In this document: one piece after another, positions 31,726 through 43,629 of the stretch | Layout of the letters: each line of letters opens with the position of its first letter | Numbering within the stretch: the stretch's first letter is position 1 | Origin: Platynereis dumerilii | Lineage: Eukaryota > Annelida > Polychaeta > Phyllodocida > Nereididae | Direction: 5' to 3' | Length of the DNA: 64,000 nt | NCBI GenBank assembly: GCA_026936325.1 | Contig: JAPTHN010000042.1 | Location: forward strand, 2,976,001 to 3,040,000 | The notes under the pieces: generated by a model | Told to the model about the DNA's origin: nothing | Seen by the model: the letters and a program-made list of their open reading frames with translations, nothing else | Databases searched by the model: none | Position numbers and translations under genes: made by a program

Positions 31726-32070
31726 TCAGTGGTGGTGTGTTGATCGACCCTGCGTCTGAGGATGCTGTACTGCGGCTTTTCTCTGCGAGAATGCTGTATC
31801 TGTTGTTCTGCTTGTGACCAAGGGTGGGCTGAAGGGGTGTACAGAGAAGTTAGGTCTGTCACATTCAGGCTTGGGGCAAAACCATAGGACATCGGGTCCT
31901 TCTGATTCTAAGTCAAAGAAAGTTTTTGTTGACATACCCATACAGTCCTTGTGTATCCAGTTGTTGCAAGTGTCACAGCATAGGGCCTGGCATTCCCAGG
32001 TCACTTGGCGATCGCATCTTGGACAGAAGTAGACTGTGCTGTCATTCGCGCCACTTGATGTTGATGTCAT
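31726..32070 (-). CDS. LINE N-terminal PHD-finger region
   Basis: The frame begins MTSTSSGANDS and contains a C4HC3 zinc-binding pattern: C16, C19, C32, C35, H40, C43, C65 and C70, with W38 and W63 in the usual places. PHD fingers read histone tails, and in LINEs one may guide integration or bind chromatin (an inference). The frame ends at 31,726. The endonuclease frame is open in the neighbouring register from about 31,760, so one frame change probably separates what was a single polypeptide. Confidence 0.75.
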   Translation of the reverse strand: MTSTSSGANDSTVYFCPRCDRQVTWECQALCCDTCNNWIHKDCMGMSTKTFFDLESEGPDVLWFCPKPECDRPNFSVHPFSPPLVTSRTTDTAFSQRKAAVQHPQTQGRSTHHH

Positions 32071-33207
32071 GGCGTCATGTCGTCATGGGCGATAATACGA
32101 TACCTCCCTTTCCAGCGATGTAATGTCCACGATCGGTCCGATTTTCGTGCTCAGGATGTTCTCAGGCAGTAGATCTTACCTTTACAACTCACTAAGTTGA
32201 TAAAGATTGAAATCAGATAGGTTAATCGTGTTAGATAAGTAGTTTAAAGTGAGAGAGATAGAAGAGACGTTGTTACGGAAGCTGCACATGCTCAGGTTTT
32301 CAGCATTGTATTGTATTGTATATACCACCAGTCATGCACTGCAATGCAGCTACGAAATTTGTGGTGAGCCTTCAACATGTGTAGACATCCTCACGATAAT
32401 TTTATATCTATGTATCTTATTAAGTTGATTTTCTACATGTATCTGTATATTAGTAAGCTCCACATAGGATACCAGGCATTTAGTAATTGATTATATATTC
32501 TGTTTAAATCATCCTGATTAACTTAACATGTATTATTGGTAAATAAAAATGTCTTGATTGAAATTTGAATGGTGCAGCATTTGATTTTTTGAACTCCTGC
32601 GTATTCCAGTGTGACTGATGTATGTAAACATTGTCAATATATTTCATTAGGGAAACTAGTCAGAAACATAACATTTTGCAACAAACATCATTGTAATTGG
32701 CTAAGTCGCAGAAAAGTTAAAGACATTTACTGAAAAACATCGATTTTGAGAAAAGCCTTAAAAACCTTCCCTTTCAAAAGTATAAACATTCCAATGAGTA
32801 CGGGAGGCCCAAAAATGCCCATGACCCAATAAGCAAACAAGATAATGAAGTTCAGTTTGAAACCATGTGTAGTACTATGCTTTAGTGATAAAAAAAACTA
32901 AACATTAAGATATTTTTACTTGTAATGCAAATGGACCAGTTCATGACGCATGACCGCTTCCATTTAACGTCCTTACATACATTATCTTTGATGTTACCTC
33001 TAAATATTTATTTTGCAAAAACTTTTCCAGTTGTAAAATAATGTAGTTCATGACCTAAAATAATTATGTATTCTGCAGGAGCAGGCTGTCACTCAAAAGA
33101 AAGAACAGAGTCTGAGCTTTCCTGACCTATAGGCTTATTTAGGATTAATGTTATATTTCTGAATTTTTTTACATCACAGTAAATTTATGTTGTCATTTGT
33201 CAACAGT

Positions 33208-33231
33208 TCAACCGTCACAAAAATATCAGGG
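33208..33231 (+). CDS. Candidate phase-1 micro-exon
   Basis: A CATTTGTCAACAG acceptor precedes 24 nt ending in a GTAAGT donor at 33,232. In phase 1 it reads VQPSQKYQ without a stop. It would fit, by phase, a longer isoform of the PAN gene or an unrelated downstream gene. Short exons with good sites also arise by chance. Confidence 0.25.
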
Positions 33232-33570
33232 TAAGTCAGGGCATCTTTAAATTTTGTTACATTATTCTAAGGTGTTGGAGGCATTAAATATTGTTAGATT
33301 TGATTCCTTTTATGCTCTGAAACTTCTATATTTAATTGCAATATAAAGGTGAAAAATTCCAAATGGCAAAAAATGCTTTTAAACAAAAACTGAAGGTCAT
33401 ACAAAGTCAAATTCATTTTGTATTAGAAGTCAAATTGTTAAATTATAACTTCAAACACTTCTTCCTGACTCTGGGCCATCACATATATCTTTTAGACAAG
33501 GTAAATTTGTGTGTTTGGCCACTTTGAGGATAGTTCTAAACATGGGAAATATTGACATTTTGTATTCCAG

Positions 33571-33636
33571 TGAGTCCACAAAGTTGTGAAGAAGTATCAC
33601 CATTAGACGAGTGCAGCTTCATAAGTCAAAGAAAAA
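33571..33636 (+). CDS. Candidate phase-1 exon with two cysteines
   Basis: A TTTTGTATTCCAG acceptor is followed by a 66-nt symmetric exon and a GTAATT donor at 33,637. In phase 1 it reads VSPQSCEEVSPLDECSFISQ and ends RK. The open frame continues to a TGA at about 33,727 if the donor is not used, so it could instead be a terminal exon. Confidence 0.3.
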
Positions 33637-34329
33637 GTAATTCAGAGAAAAAATCATGTTTATTTGTTTTGCCTAGCAATAGAAAAACATATGAAGTCAA
33701 GCACTCTCCTCTTCATGCACACATATGACTCTCCCCCCTCCTACCGGCCTAGGAATATTATTGATATCATTAATAACAATATCTCCCAACTCCAAATCAA
33801 TAGCTAGCACTCATTCTTGATGTGACAAGATAAAAGCTGTTTCATAGAATGTGGGGGCATGAATTTTTGATGTGACGAAACAGTTGCTTTTTGACACACA
33901 ATATTGCTAATAAATTTTTAAGTATTTGGTCATAAGTGTACCAGGAGGTGGGGACAGGGGCAGCTGTCGCCGCCCCCCCACCCCCCGGCCCCCTAAAGTT
34001 TGCTAAACACTGAGATTCAAACATAAAGGCTAAAAAATTGGGACAGATGATGCAATTAACATTACAGTAGAAATTGTTGAAATTAAAGTGATTTCATTTA
34101 AATGGTTTTAAATCTTGATCTTATATACAGTGTATGATTGTGATGGCTAATGCCCCGATCTCACGGTGAGAACCGAAGAACTTTTTACCCCTGAGGGATA
34201 GCTTGAAATGATTTCTAGGAAATAAATGGCTAACCTGGCGACATACAATGTTTATATAAATATAACAATTATATAATTAATTATAAGCATTTCACGTTGG
34301 GATAAGATCGTAAGTCGGCAGGGACAAGA

Positions 34330-34560
34330 TCATATCCCTGTGGGAAAGATCTAAATGCCTGTGGGAAAGATCTAAATGCCTGTTTGGCAAGATCTAAAAT
34401 TAATGTCTGTGGGATGTCAAAAACCGTCGGAGGGATGTCAAAACCATCGATGGGGTGTCAAAAACTGCCAGCGGGTTGTCAAAAACTGCTGGCGGGATGT
34501 CAGAGGTCCCACAGGGGCGGTACAAATATCCCACAGGGGCAGGGGATTTCTTTATATCCC
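34330..34560 (+). repeat. Minisatellite with GGGATGTCAAAAACYG units
   Basis: Two to three copies of TGCCTGTGGGAAAGATCTAAA (34,338-34,400) are followed by about five approximately 23-bp units built on GGGATGTCAAAAACTGC. The frames read through these units on both strands are artefacts. Confidence 0.7.
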
Positions 34561-35389
34561 GCTGCAGATGTTTTTTACTCTTTCTCATTGAAAAAATGCC
34601 CGCCGGACTTTCCTCCCTTTCTCCTCCCTTTCAACTTTTCCCTCATTTCCCTACTTTTCTCCATTTTCCCCAAAAAATTGCCAGGTGGAGCAACTTGCGC
34701 CCCTCACTGGCTCCGCCACTGCCCCGCTCCTTTTTTTATCCAATCATATGAATTAACCCAAATTTGTCCTCCCATTTCTCCCCTGCTTGCCCCACTTTTC
34801 CCTCACTATCCCCCCACTTTTCTTCAAATTGCCCCCTGACTCCCTCCACTTGCCCTGCTTAACCTCTTCCTTTCCCCCATTTCAACCATCTGACTCTCTC
34901 ATTGCCCCCTCAAGAATTAGATATATGTGCTTTTGAGTTTATATCATCAGCCAGAACAATCAATCGCCATTCCTGTTTAAATTGAACCAATTTACAGGTG
35001 AAAATTGAGGTTAGGAGCTCATATATTTTCTTGTTCTACAGCCAGAACAAATGAATTAAACTTAATGAAAGGATTTATTTTTGTAATTTCAGTATCATCA
35101 ATTCTCCGCTGATGAGTACAGACAACATCGAATCAGGCAAGAGCTGACTTTTTGAGAAATGAGATGAAAAAAGCAATCGATGAATTAGTGTGAAATAAGC
35201 ATGTATGCATTTCCTGATGTGGAAGTTTCCTGCACCTTTTTTCCCCTGTATTTCAAATTAATTGTTGTCACCACAAATAAAAAAAAAAGGGATAAAATCA
35301 CTAGTTTAGAAATTGAATAAATGATGTTCTTACAATCATATCGATTTTCAAATATAAGAAACTTTATTGTGCATTAGAAATTATTATTA

Positions 35390-35705
35390 TGCTCCTCCTC
35401 CTCCTCTTCGTCCTGCTCTATCTCTTGCTCGGTCTCACAGAGAAAAAGTCCTGCTCTTCCTTCTTTCTTCTCCTCCTCCTACTCCTCCTCCTCCTCCTTC
35501 TTCTCCTCTTCCTCCTCCTCTTCCTCCAGCTCTATCTCTTGCTCAGTCTCACAGAGTCCTGCTCTCCCTTCTCTCTTCTTCTTCTTCTCCTCATCCTCCT
35601 TCTCCTCTTCCTCCAGCTCTATCTCTTGCTCAGTCTCACAGAGTCCTGCTCTTCCTTCTTTCTTCTTCTTCTCCTCCTCCTCCTCCTATTCCTACTTCAT
35701 GATCG
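35390..35705 (+). repeat. CT-rich array, three-unit version
   Basis: Three units, starting near 35,405, 35,522 and 35,613, each contain AGCTCTATCTCTTGCTC (first unit with a variant), GTCTCACAGAG and TCCTGCTCTYCCTTCT, joined by variable CTC/CTT tracts. Copy 1 has one unit, so the array expanded in copy 2 or contracted in copy 1. Confidence 0.8.
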
Positions 35706-36454
35706 TCTTCTGCTATGATTTGTGACAATTGAAGGCACTGAAACCAGAGAAATGTTAAGAATCAGTGAAGCCTTTTTCTGGCAATGCCATTTTGAAATTT
35801 GAAAGCCCAGATTCATATTTTTTCACAAGACATCTACTTTGAAGCAGCACCACGGTAGACCAAACCGCTGAAAACCATTGAGGTAGGCAGTTTAGGGTGG
35901 CTCCTCACTATTGAAATTCTCCCGAAATAAAATTTTAAAAATTCACGGTTCATATGAACCGTGCTATGTCCTAAGGATGGAAAGGCTTACAGAAGAAGAA
36001 GAAGAAGTACACGGAAACTCTCAGAACCTCCTGGTGAGTCAAACATATTTTTGTGCCGTGTTTCATCACGAAACCAGTTTGAAAGTTGTTATCTGTCATT
36101 CTGCCATTATCACGTGGTCATCGGATCACTTCGAGCTGGCTCTGCCAGTGAGCCTCTGACCTGGATGGCCATAAAAAGTGTGGTTTTTTTGGTTCAAGTT
36201 GATTGGCTGTGAATGAAAGTGTTTGCACAATCAGAGAGGCTGTTACAGTTGGAAGATTATGTCATCTCAGACATTGCATACTGTTGATTGCTGTTGTCTG
36301 TTGATCTGTTTGTTGTTTTAAGTTTCCTCATGTTTGACATCAACCTTTATGATTGAAGCTACGGTTATTACATTCAGGCTTATTCAGCATTGGTGGATCT
36401 GCTCCACTCTCCATTGAATTAAGCAATTCTGTGGCCAACTAGCATTGTGCACTC

Positions 36455-36535
36455 ATTTTATCTATCTATATATCTTATCTATCTATATATCTATCTGTCT
36501 AATCTATCTATCTGTCTGTCTACCTGTCTGCTTGT
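36455..36535 (+). repeat. (TCTA)/(TCTG) microsatellite
   Basis: Interrupted runs of TCTA and TCTG units, in the 1-kb part found only in duplication copy 2. Confidence 0.85.
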
Positions 36536-39500
36536 ATATCTGCCACTTCACTACTTTCACAGTTTATGTAAGTTTCAGGATACAGTATCTTGTTTTCAGT
36601 TTGTTTGTTTTGTTTCATTGTTGAACATTCATTGATTGTTTGTAATGATTTCCCTTGTGTTCTGTCGTGATGTGAAAGCTGCCTTCTGGTTGGCTGAACC
36701 ACTGGGGCATGGCTAATCTTAATGTGGCTAAAACCACAGGAAAAACAGTCAACAGCGTCAAAGCCTCGCTGTGCCAGCTCGCACAAGAGGCTTTGACCAT
36801 GTGAAAATGTCATTCTGATGACTTTTTGCATTACAGCTCTTTACATATTGGCGGTCCACTGGTAAAATTTATTTTCTTATTTTCAATTTTCAAACTGGCT
36901 TTGCCACGTCATTGATATTTTTCTGTTGGTCTCTCTAATCTTCCTATTTGATGAAGTACCTTAAGTCATTTAATTAGTTTGTTTATTATCACTTTTGCTG
37001 CTACATATGATAAGCACCAAATCAACTGATTGACCATAATTGGCGCAAACAAAACGGTGACATCACACGACCAAGTTGAAAGTTAATTTTGAAAATGTTT
37101 GGACCTCTAATCTGCAAACAGCTCTAATCAGATCTACAACTACGTCTTGAACTAATTTTTACCATACTCTGGATTCAGTCTCTTTGATTTGAAGCTTCTA
37201 CTTCAAATAGAACACACATAGAAACATCAGATGTCTATCAAAGAGAAAGCTGGTTTGGAATGATAGAATTAACATCAAAGTCAAAGTTTGGGTAATGTAA
37301 AATGTGAAATTGATATCTGTTTTCCTGTAATGGCAATCAACTTCAAACATTCAAATATTTTTAATCAAAGTAATTCAACATCTGTGAAGTGCACATACTT
37401 GCTGTCATAATGATTTTGGAGATGTCTGTACCTGTGAAGTTTAAATAAATACATTATGCAGTTAAACAGAAAACAGAAATTTGGCCGATATTGATATTCA
37501 TTTAGTCACTTACTTTCAAAAGCCTGCCAAGTCACCATCTTTTCAAAGGCATCACTGGCCTGTGCATTTTAGGTGCTAGACCTTGGCTCTCTGAAGCAAA
37601 TTACTTTTGAAAGTTGTTGCATGGCACCATCTGTGAAAGTAAAGACTGATTGAGGAAACATCCTTGAAATGTCTCCACTATTTGAAATCTATTGTGCTTC
37701 AGTGATAGCACTGTTGTGCCCAACTCTTTTGATTTACAGATCATTAAAGGACATATAAATGCTCCTCGGTTTTGATCTACTTCTTGTTGTCTGGATGACA
37801 GTGGATGTCTATCTATCTATCTATCTGTCTATCTATCTATTTGTCGGCCTTTGTATTGTCGATGATACCGCAATAGTTGCCATGTCATGACTGATGTCAT
37901 GAATGTACATTTAAACTGTAGTCCTATACCTATGTCTAAGTGCAAGGTTGTTAGCGAGGCATATCACCGAGGTCACATAATTCTCTATGATAGCCTTTTC
38001 ACTTAGTTCAATCAAGATTACAAGACTTGTATTGAAATCATCAACCTTGACTAAAACAACATTATTTCAGAAAAATCAATGATAATTTCCAAAGCAAAAT
38101 GACCTATATTTTATACATTTACCAAAAGCATAGACAACAGTTGATTTCGACACGACAGTTGAATTAGACACTTGATAAACAGGCATAACAACTGTATCAA
38201 TCTCGGCAAAAAGTTGTTGACACTTCGGCCAAATTACGAAGAATTGTACTCCAGGTGGAGCACTTGTCAAATGCACTTGAAGCCCCCCAGTGTTCATGTC
38301 GAATTCAACTGTCGTGTCGAATTCAGAAGTCGTCAGTTGTATATGAACTGGACAATAAACATTCTGAAGGTTTGGAAACTCAGTTGTAGAAGATTCCGTC
38401 TTCATCAAAATTGCGTGGCAATTGGATTTGAAAAAAGTATTTAATATGCAAACCGAACTGAACGCAGACCGTCGGCCAGGATGACGTATTCAATATATCG
38501 ATCATGTGATCTGACCATGTGATGTCATTATGTGATCACAGGATGTTAATCTCTCTTCAGGTCCACACATAAATCTTGTGATCATTTGTCTTTTTTCTCA
38601 TGGTGAAGGTTTAAGAACATGTTCATGATGACAGCTTAAACCATGGAGGAGAAATTTAATCTAAATGATGGAATCAAATTGTTCAAAGACAGCAGACCCG
38701 CTGTGACTTGATGATTTTATGGAAGAAAGAAAGAAACCATGATTCCGTTTAATGCTTTCTGAGGGATTGATTTGATTTAAATGCTGCAATTTTCATCTCT
38801 TAATTGTTATTTCAAGTCAAATCTTGTTTCTGTCGCCGAAGGACCAGATTATTTTTTCAAATGTGATTTCACAATTATTCATCTGTTTTCAGATCTTTGT
38901 GATTCCCCTTTCATATTTGATCATGTCAGGTGATATTTTGTCATATAGACAAATATAAAATATAGAAAAGTATAAAATACACATAAAAGTGGCATGTCTA
39001 AATATTGTCTTTTGACAAGCTTCGAATATGTGGCTATCTGCGTCTCTTCCCATCTTCCCCATCTTCATTTTGGCCCGGGGGAGGGCATGCAGTCCTATCT
39101 TAGGACACACCAGTTAATACTTTCATCGCTTTAAATATCAGGATGTAAACTGTATCATTGAGATTTGTTTATGCGAGTCTTTTTTACAATGCCAATCATT
39201 TACCGTGGACTTTTCACAAGCAATTCCCAAAGAAACCATTCATTGTAAGGAGTGATTTCAGGTCTGGGAAAACCAGCATCAGGGCTAATTCAAGAATCTA
39301 ATGAATTACAAGAAAAAATTAATTAGAAGAGACTATAGACAGTCGTCTCCTCTTCTTCAGGCAGGGCTTGTGGAAATCGTTATTATTTCTTCGTCAAAAC
39401 TTTCTTAAAACATTTCTGTAAGTCTTTGAAGTAGGCAACATTGTAATTTTCAAATTGTGAGACAAGAAACAATGAATTAATTGTCAGTTTCCAGTACATG

Positions 39501-39646
39501 TAGTTTGTAATCATAGTTCATTCTTTGTTTTATCATTGTCATTCACCAAAATATGTTCAAGCCAAAATTTTTGAAAACAGCATTTTGATTTAAGGAGACC
39601 GTACAACTTTCAGTTTTCAGTGACTGCCTAATTAAATGATTACATA

Positions 39647-39841
39647 CAGTGGCGTAATTGGGGAGTCTCAAGCGGGGGGGGCACATGGGGGGGCACGCGA
39701 TTCTCTGGGGGGGGCACCCTCTATACTAATTGTATATTTTAGCCAGAGTTGGAAAGTTCATATGGGGGGCACGTGGGGGGGGGCACAGGTCCAATATGGG
39801 GGGCCTGTACCCCCCCGTGCCCCCCCATAGGGACGCCACTG
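39647..39841. mobile_element. hAT-type MITE, 195 bp, G/C-tract rich
   Basis: It starts CAGTGGCGT and ends ACGCCACTG (9-bp perfect inverted repeat) and is flanked by a perfect ATTACATA 8-bp duplication at 39,639-39,646 and 39,842-39,849. The corresponding site in copy 1 (about 5,508-5,515) has a single ATTACATA. CAGNG termini plus an 8-bp duplication are hAT features. The inside is mostly G or C runs. Confidence 0.88.
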
Positions 39842-39990
39842 ATTACATACCTTACCCTTCCACAAACACAATCTACATGACACATGATAATGTCTCCCTT
39901 CAATCATGACTCATCACATGGAAACTAACCTCTAGAGTAGTCTGAGTAGCCCAAAGTTGGATGAATCAATTTCAAACATAACATGTACAA

Positions 39991-40270
39991 CGCACTTTAA
40001 AGCGGACCTCATGGTGTGCAGTGAGAATCCGCCATTAAATTGTAAATACGCTGATAATAGTGGAAAAACTTAGTTACACGTATTGCTAGCCCCCCGCCCC
40101 CCCCCCCACAAGGCAAAAATTAATATAGGTAAATAGGAATACGAAAAGGCTATTCACTCATTGCTATACCCCCCCCCCCCGCCATTTCTGGATAAGCCCC
40201 TGCATGAGAATTATTTTGCTGGAAGGACTACACAATTTCCTTTCACATGTGCAGTATTATACATTAATAA
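39991..40270. other. Gap flank with poly-C tracts
   Basis: Two C runs (about 40,089-40,108 and 40,170-40,182) lie shortly before the gap. No gene is seen. Confidence 0.5.
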
Positions 40271-40770
40271 NNNNNNNNNNNNNNNNNNNNNNNNNNNNNN
40301 NNNNNNNNNNNNNNNNNNNNNNNNNNNNNNNNNNNNNNNNNNNNNNNNNNNNNNNNNNNNNNNNNNNNNNNNNNNNNNNNNNNNNNNNNNNNNNNNNNNN
40401 NNNNNNNNNNNNNNNNNNNNNNNNNNNNNNNNNNNNNNNNNNNNNNNNNNNNNNNNNNNNNNNNNNNNNNNNNNNNNNNNNNNNNNNNNNNNNNNNNNNN
40501 NNNNNNNNNNNNNNNNNNNNNNNNNNNNNNNNNNNNNNNNNNNNNNNNNNNNNNNNNNNNNNNNNNNNNNNNNNNNNNNNNNNNNNNNNNNNNNNNNNNN
40601 NNNNNNNNNNNNNNNNNNNNNNNNNNNNNNNNNNNNNNNNNNNNNNNNNNNNNNNNNNNNNNNNNNNNNNNNNNNNNNNNNNNNNNNNNNNNNNNNNNNN
40701 NNNNNNNNNNNNNNNNNNNNNNNNNNNNNNNNNNNNNNNNNNNNNNNNNNNNNNNNNNNNNNNNNNNNNN
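40271..40770. other. Assembly gap (500 N)
   Basis: Exactly 500 unresolved bases, a typical placeholder size. Frames crossing it are artefacts and the true distance is unknown. Confidence 0.99.
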
Positions 40771-43440
40771 CTGCACAAACTGCCACATTTTATTCCATAT
40801 TGCACAAGTAAGTCTCGGGAATGCAAAATGAAGTGGAAAACATTCATGCTTGTGTCTTTTGGCAAAAAGTTATCCTCTTGGAGATAGAGGCACATTCAGC
40901 ACACTTGCTTTGAAGATATCAAAATGAGACTCTGTGTGACGTAAAAAGGCCATTAAAGTGTCCCAACACTCAGCAACGGCTGAGAGCCACTGCTCACTAT
41001 TTGTAAAATCATGCTGCAATTTGTTGAAGGGCTCCAATTTTACAGCTGCCTGCAGCATCCATAAATTCTAATTGGAAAGGCTGTAAACTGTCCTCCCCTG
41101 TAACAATGCAGACTGCAGCTGACTAGCAGTAGTAAACTGACAGTGGCAGCAGCTCGTGTGTGAGTTTCTGTGGCAGACCTGTTAATCATTTCACACATGG
41201 GTTGAATGTGCTACAATAAAGTGTGAACTCTCTTTGGGAATATATCTTAACTCACAACATATCAAAGTACTGTTTTTCTTTGTAATTCAGCCATGTGTCA
41301 ATTATTTATAGCTGTCATGTAGCCCTGTAAATTTATGTTATGAATGAATAACAAACTGATATATTTCTTATATAATTCTACAAAGAGATCTCAGCATTTT
41401 AGGTTCTTCACAGTATCGGTAGGGGGGACACATGGTGGTTATGAACTTATGTCTCATTTTCGGCTCACTTATGGCTCCCTTTGGTTCACATGGGCGAAGT
41501 GCGGATGCTTACGACTCATTCTGTCTGGGGTTAGCATTTACTGGTTCAGTCTCTCTCTAGCTGAACGTTTGCAGAAATTGGTAGTGTAGATCAAATAGGA
41601 TGTTTTACAGTGCCAACACAAGAAGTTCAGATTATCTTGGAACGAACTCCAGACCCACTGAACAGGAGCCCGTGCTCTACCAACTGAACCTTTTCTGGAA
41701 TAGTGATTGCAGACTTTGCAAAGTGGTAAAATTGTGCTGAAGGCTTACAGAGGGGACAAAATGGTCTTACAGCTTACACGCCCGATGTCACATTCAAGTG
41801 CAAGACCTGAGAGTTGTAAAAAATGACTCATGAATGAGGCTCTTGACATTTTGATTAAAGGGAAATTGCTAGATTGCTCTTCCGTGAAGAACCTGTTGAT
41901 AAAATGATCGCGCCTGCATGTGACAAATGAGTTGGAGTTGAGATGAAATAAGTGGCAGAAAATTAACAAACAATGTGCTGAAAGTGGCGAGATGAATCAT
42001 GTGAAAACAGCAATAAACATCTGTATATTCCTTAAGGCCTTGACTTGATATGATATTTTATCATGGTTTCTCAGGTGAAGAGTTGCTTACTTGATAGATG
42101 AAATAATCTTATATTCAAATAGAAGTGCTGTAAGATGTGTTAAAACCTTCAAAGGCTATTCTACCGTATTCCAGTTGTGGAAATATATACAGAAGCACCA
42201 GAACGTGAGGGTCGTATGGAAGATACAAAATACTTTGAATCAGCACTGTTATTATAGCGATAATTACAGCTCCAAAGGGAAAACAACATCACCAAACACA
42301 CTACCAAAGGGAAAAATATCATCACAAAACAAACAATAGCATTGCCAAGCCAAGAGAAACACAATGAAGCCTATACAATGTGAACTTGGCTACAAAGAGA
42401 TCTATCTAAGTGTTGAAATTAAAATTAGCTCTCTTTTACTGTTGTCTGTTTACTGCGCACTAGAGACACAGTGAGAGAAACAATGTTCAGTGACAAAATG
42501 CTCCATTTAAAGTGTGTCTTACATGACTGTATAGATGCTACTTAAATCATCAAAGCTCAAAATATAATAAAACTGATTGTTCAAACCATCAACAAAGACA
42601 AGGCAGCAAAATTTGAATTTCAATGAAAAGGTCTAGCCAACTAATTATTTCTCTCTCCTCTGTGTGCTTTTCCTGTTTTAATAGTTCTATTGTTGAGCTT
42701 TCATATATTTTCTGTCATTTACTGCATGTTGACTTATTGACTTACTGATTGCACTGAATTTATCATATCCAATCGCTATGGGGAAGACATTCAGTTGATT
42801 AATTGGTTGCAGAATAAATGGATGACAGGCAGACCTTTAACAGTCACCCTAAGGCCATAGATTTTTGGAAGTGCAGAAGCCAGATGACAGAACTTGCTGT
42901 AGTACATTTACTCAGAAAAAATATGAAGGCAAAGAAGCATAAAAAGAGAAGAAAGGGCATAAAAAGACCCAAAAGAATGTAAAAAAGATGTAAAGGAAAC
43001 TGATTAATCTTGATGACAAACCAAAAAAATACATAAGCATTTTTCACGTAGCCGAGCATTTGTCACTGACTTTGTTCTCATCTTTTATGGAGAACGTCAG
43101 AGACACTAATATGTCCAAGTCATATGTCTGTTTCCATACGCTTTTATTTTAAAGAAGTGCATGTATGGATGTAAGTAAAATTTAATTTAAAATAGCAGGT
43201 GAATGTTAAACTCATACGTTTAAGTATCTTTGCTAGCCTGCCACAAAATTATCAGCTTTAGGGTATTACATCATTCTGGCCGTTGTCATATTCCTTGGGA
43301 AAGAGAGGGTCATTTTCATCATTACATATGCCTCATGTGACTCATAACACTCATATCTCAAGATTTAACACAAGTGTGATTAAAATCAAGTAGACTAATG
43401 TTGCTTGTCAGTAATTTTATGACAAGTCATTTTGATCATG
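40771..43440. other. AT-rich stretch, one SINE head only
   Basis: No supported gene. A tRNA-like SINE head is at 41,627-41,692 on the minus strand. The rest shows neither exon signals with open frames nor terminal repeats. Confidence 0.4.
41627..41692 (-). mobile_element. tRNA-derived SINE head, minus strand
   Basis: On the minus strand GGTTCAGTTGGTAGAGCACG (an excellent A-box region) is followed by an anticodon-arm-like segment and GGAGTTCGTTCC (B-box-like). Changes in the B box and lack of clean stems argue for a SINE rather than a working tRNA. Confidence 0.6.
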
Positions 43441-43629
43441 TTATTACAGATCTCGTATAAGTGTGCCATGTTCCATGTGATATATGCACAGCTGATGTCA
43501 GTATTGCAATACTGACACCACTATTGGCACTCCAAGCTTGAGTGTTGATTCCAACTGCTACCAACAAGTCACGCTTATGGCCTAAGTGTGAATAACAATT
43601 GATTAATCTGCATTCATTGGTATGGTTGT

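Larger units (their letters stand above)
28607..32290 (-). mobile_element. Nearly intact LINE with PHD finger, endonuclease and reverse transcriptase
   Basis: Minus-strand order is a 5' UTR (about 32,290-32,071), a PHD-finger coding region, an apurinic-type endonuclease, a reverse transcriptase, a 3' UTR and a terminal (ATG)n tract seen on the + strand as (CAT)n at 28,607-28,625. PHD fingers at the N-terminus are known in some CR1-group LINEs. It is the least decayed element in the window and probably the youngest LINE. The limits of the 5' end are approximate and no target duplication was identified. Confidence 0.85.
32291..34320. other. AT-rich flank with two candidate small exons
   Basis: Apart from the exon candidates at 33,208-33,231 and 33,571-33,636, nothing is recognised. 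A C-tract with CCCCCGGCCCCC at about 33,970-34,000 resembles the end of a small G/C-tract element. Confidence 0.4.
34605..39990 (+). repeat. Segmental duplication, copy 2
   Basis: Direct-orientation partner of 470-6,190, listed block by block there. Sequence unique to this copy includes about 36,105-37,130 (with TCTA/TCTG microsatellite at 36,455-36,535), 37,846-38,367 and the 195-bp hAT-like element. It lacks the LINE fragment and the 557-bp element of copy 1. The intervening 28 kb includes the PAN gene. Confidence 0.85.

Noticed and set aside
36520-36831. 103-codon minus-strand frame in the copy-2-only segment
   Set aside because: It overlaps another frame with equal length and no recognisable motif or splice signal, so it is likely non-coding repeat sequence.
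40161-40895. Long reading frames of about 170-230 codons
   Set aside because: They run through the 500-N gap and consist mostly of unknown residues.
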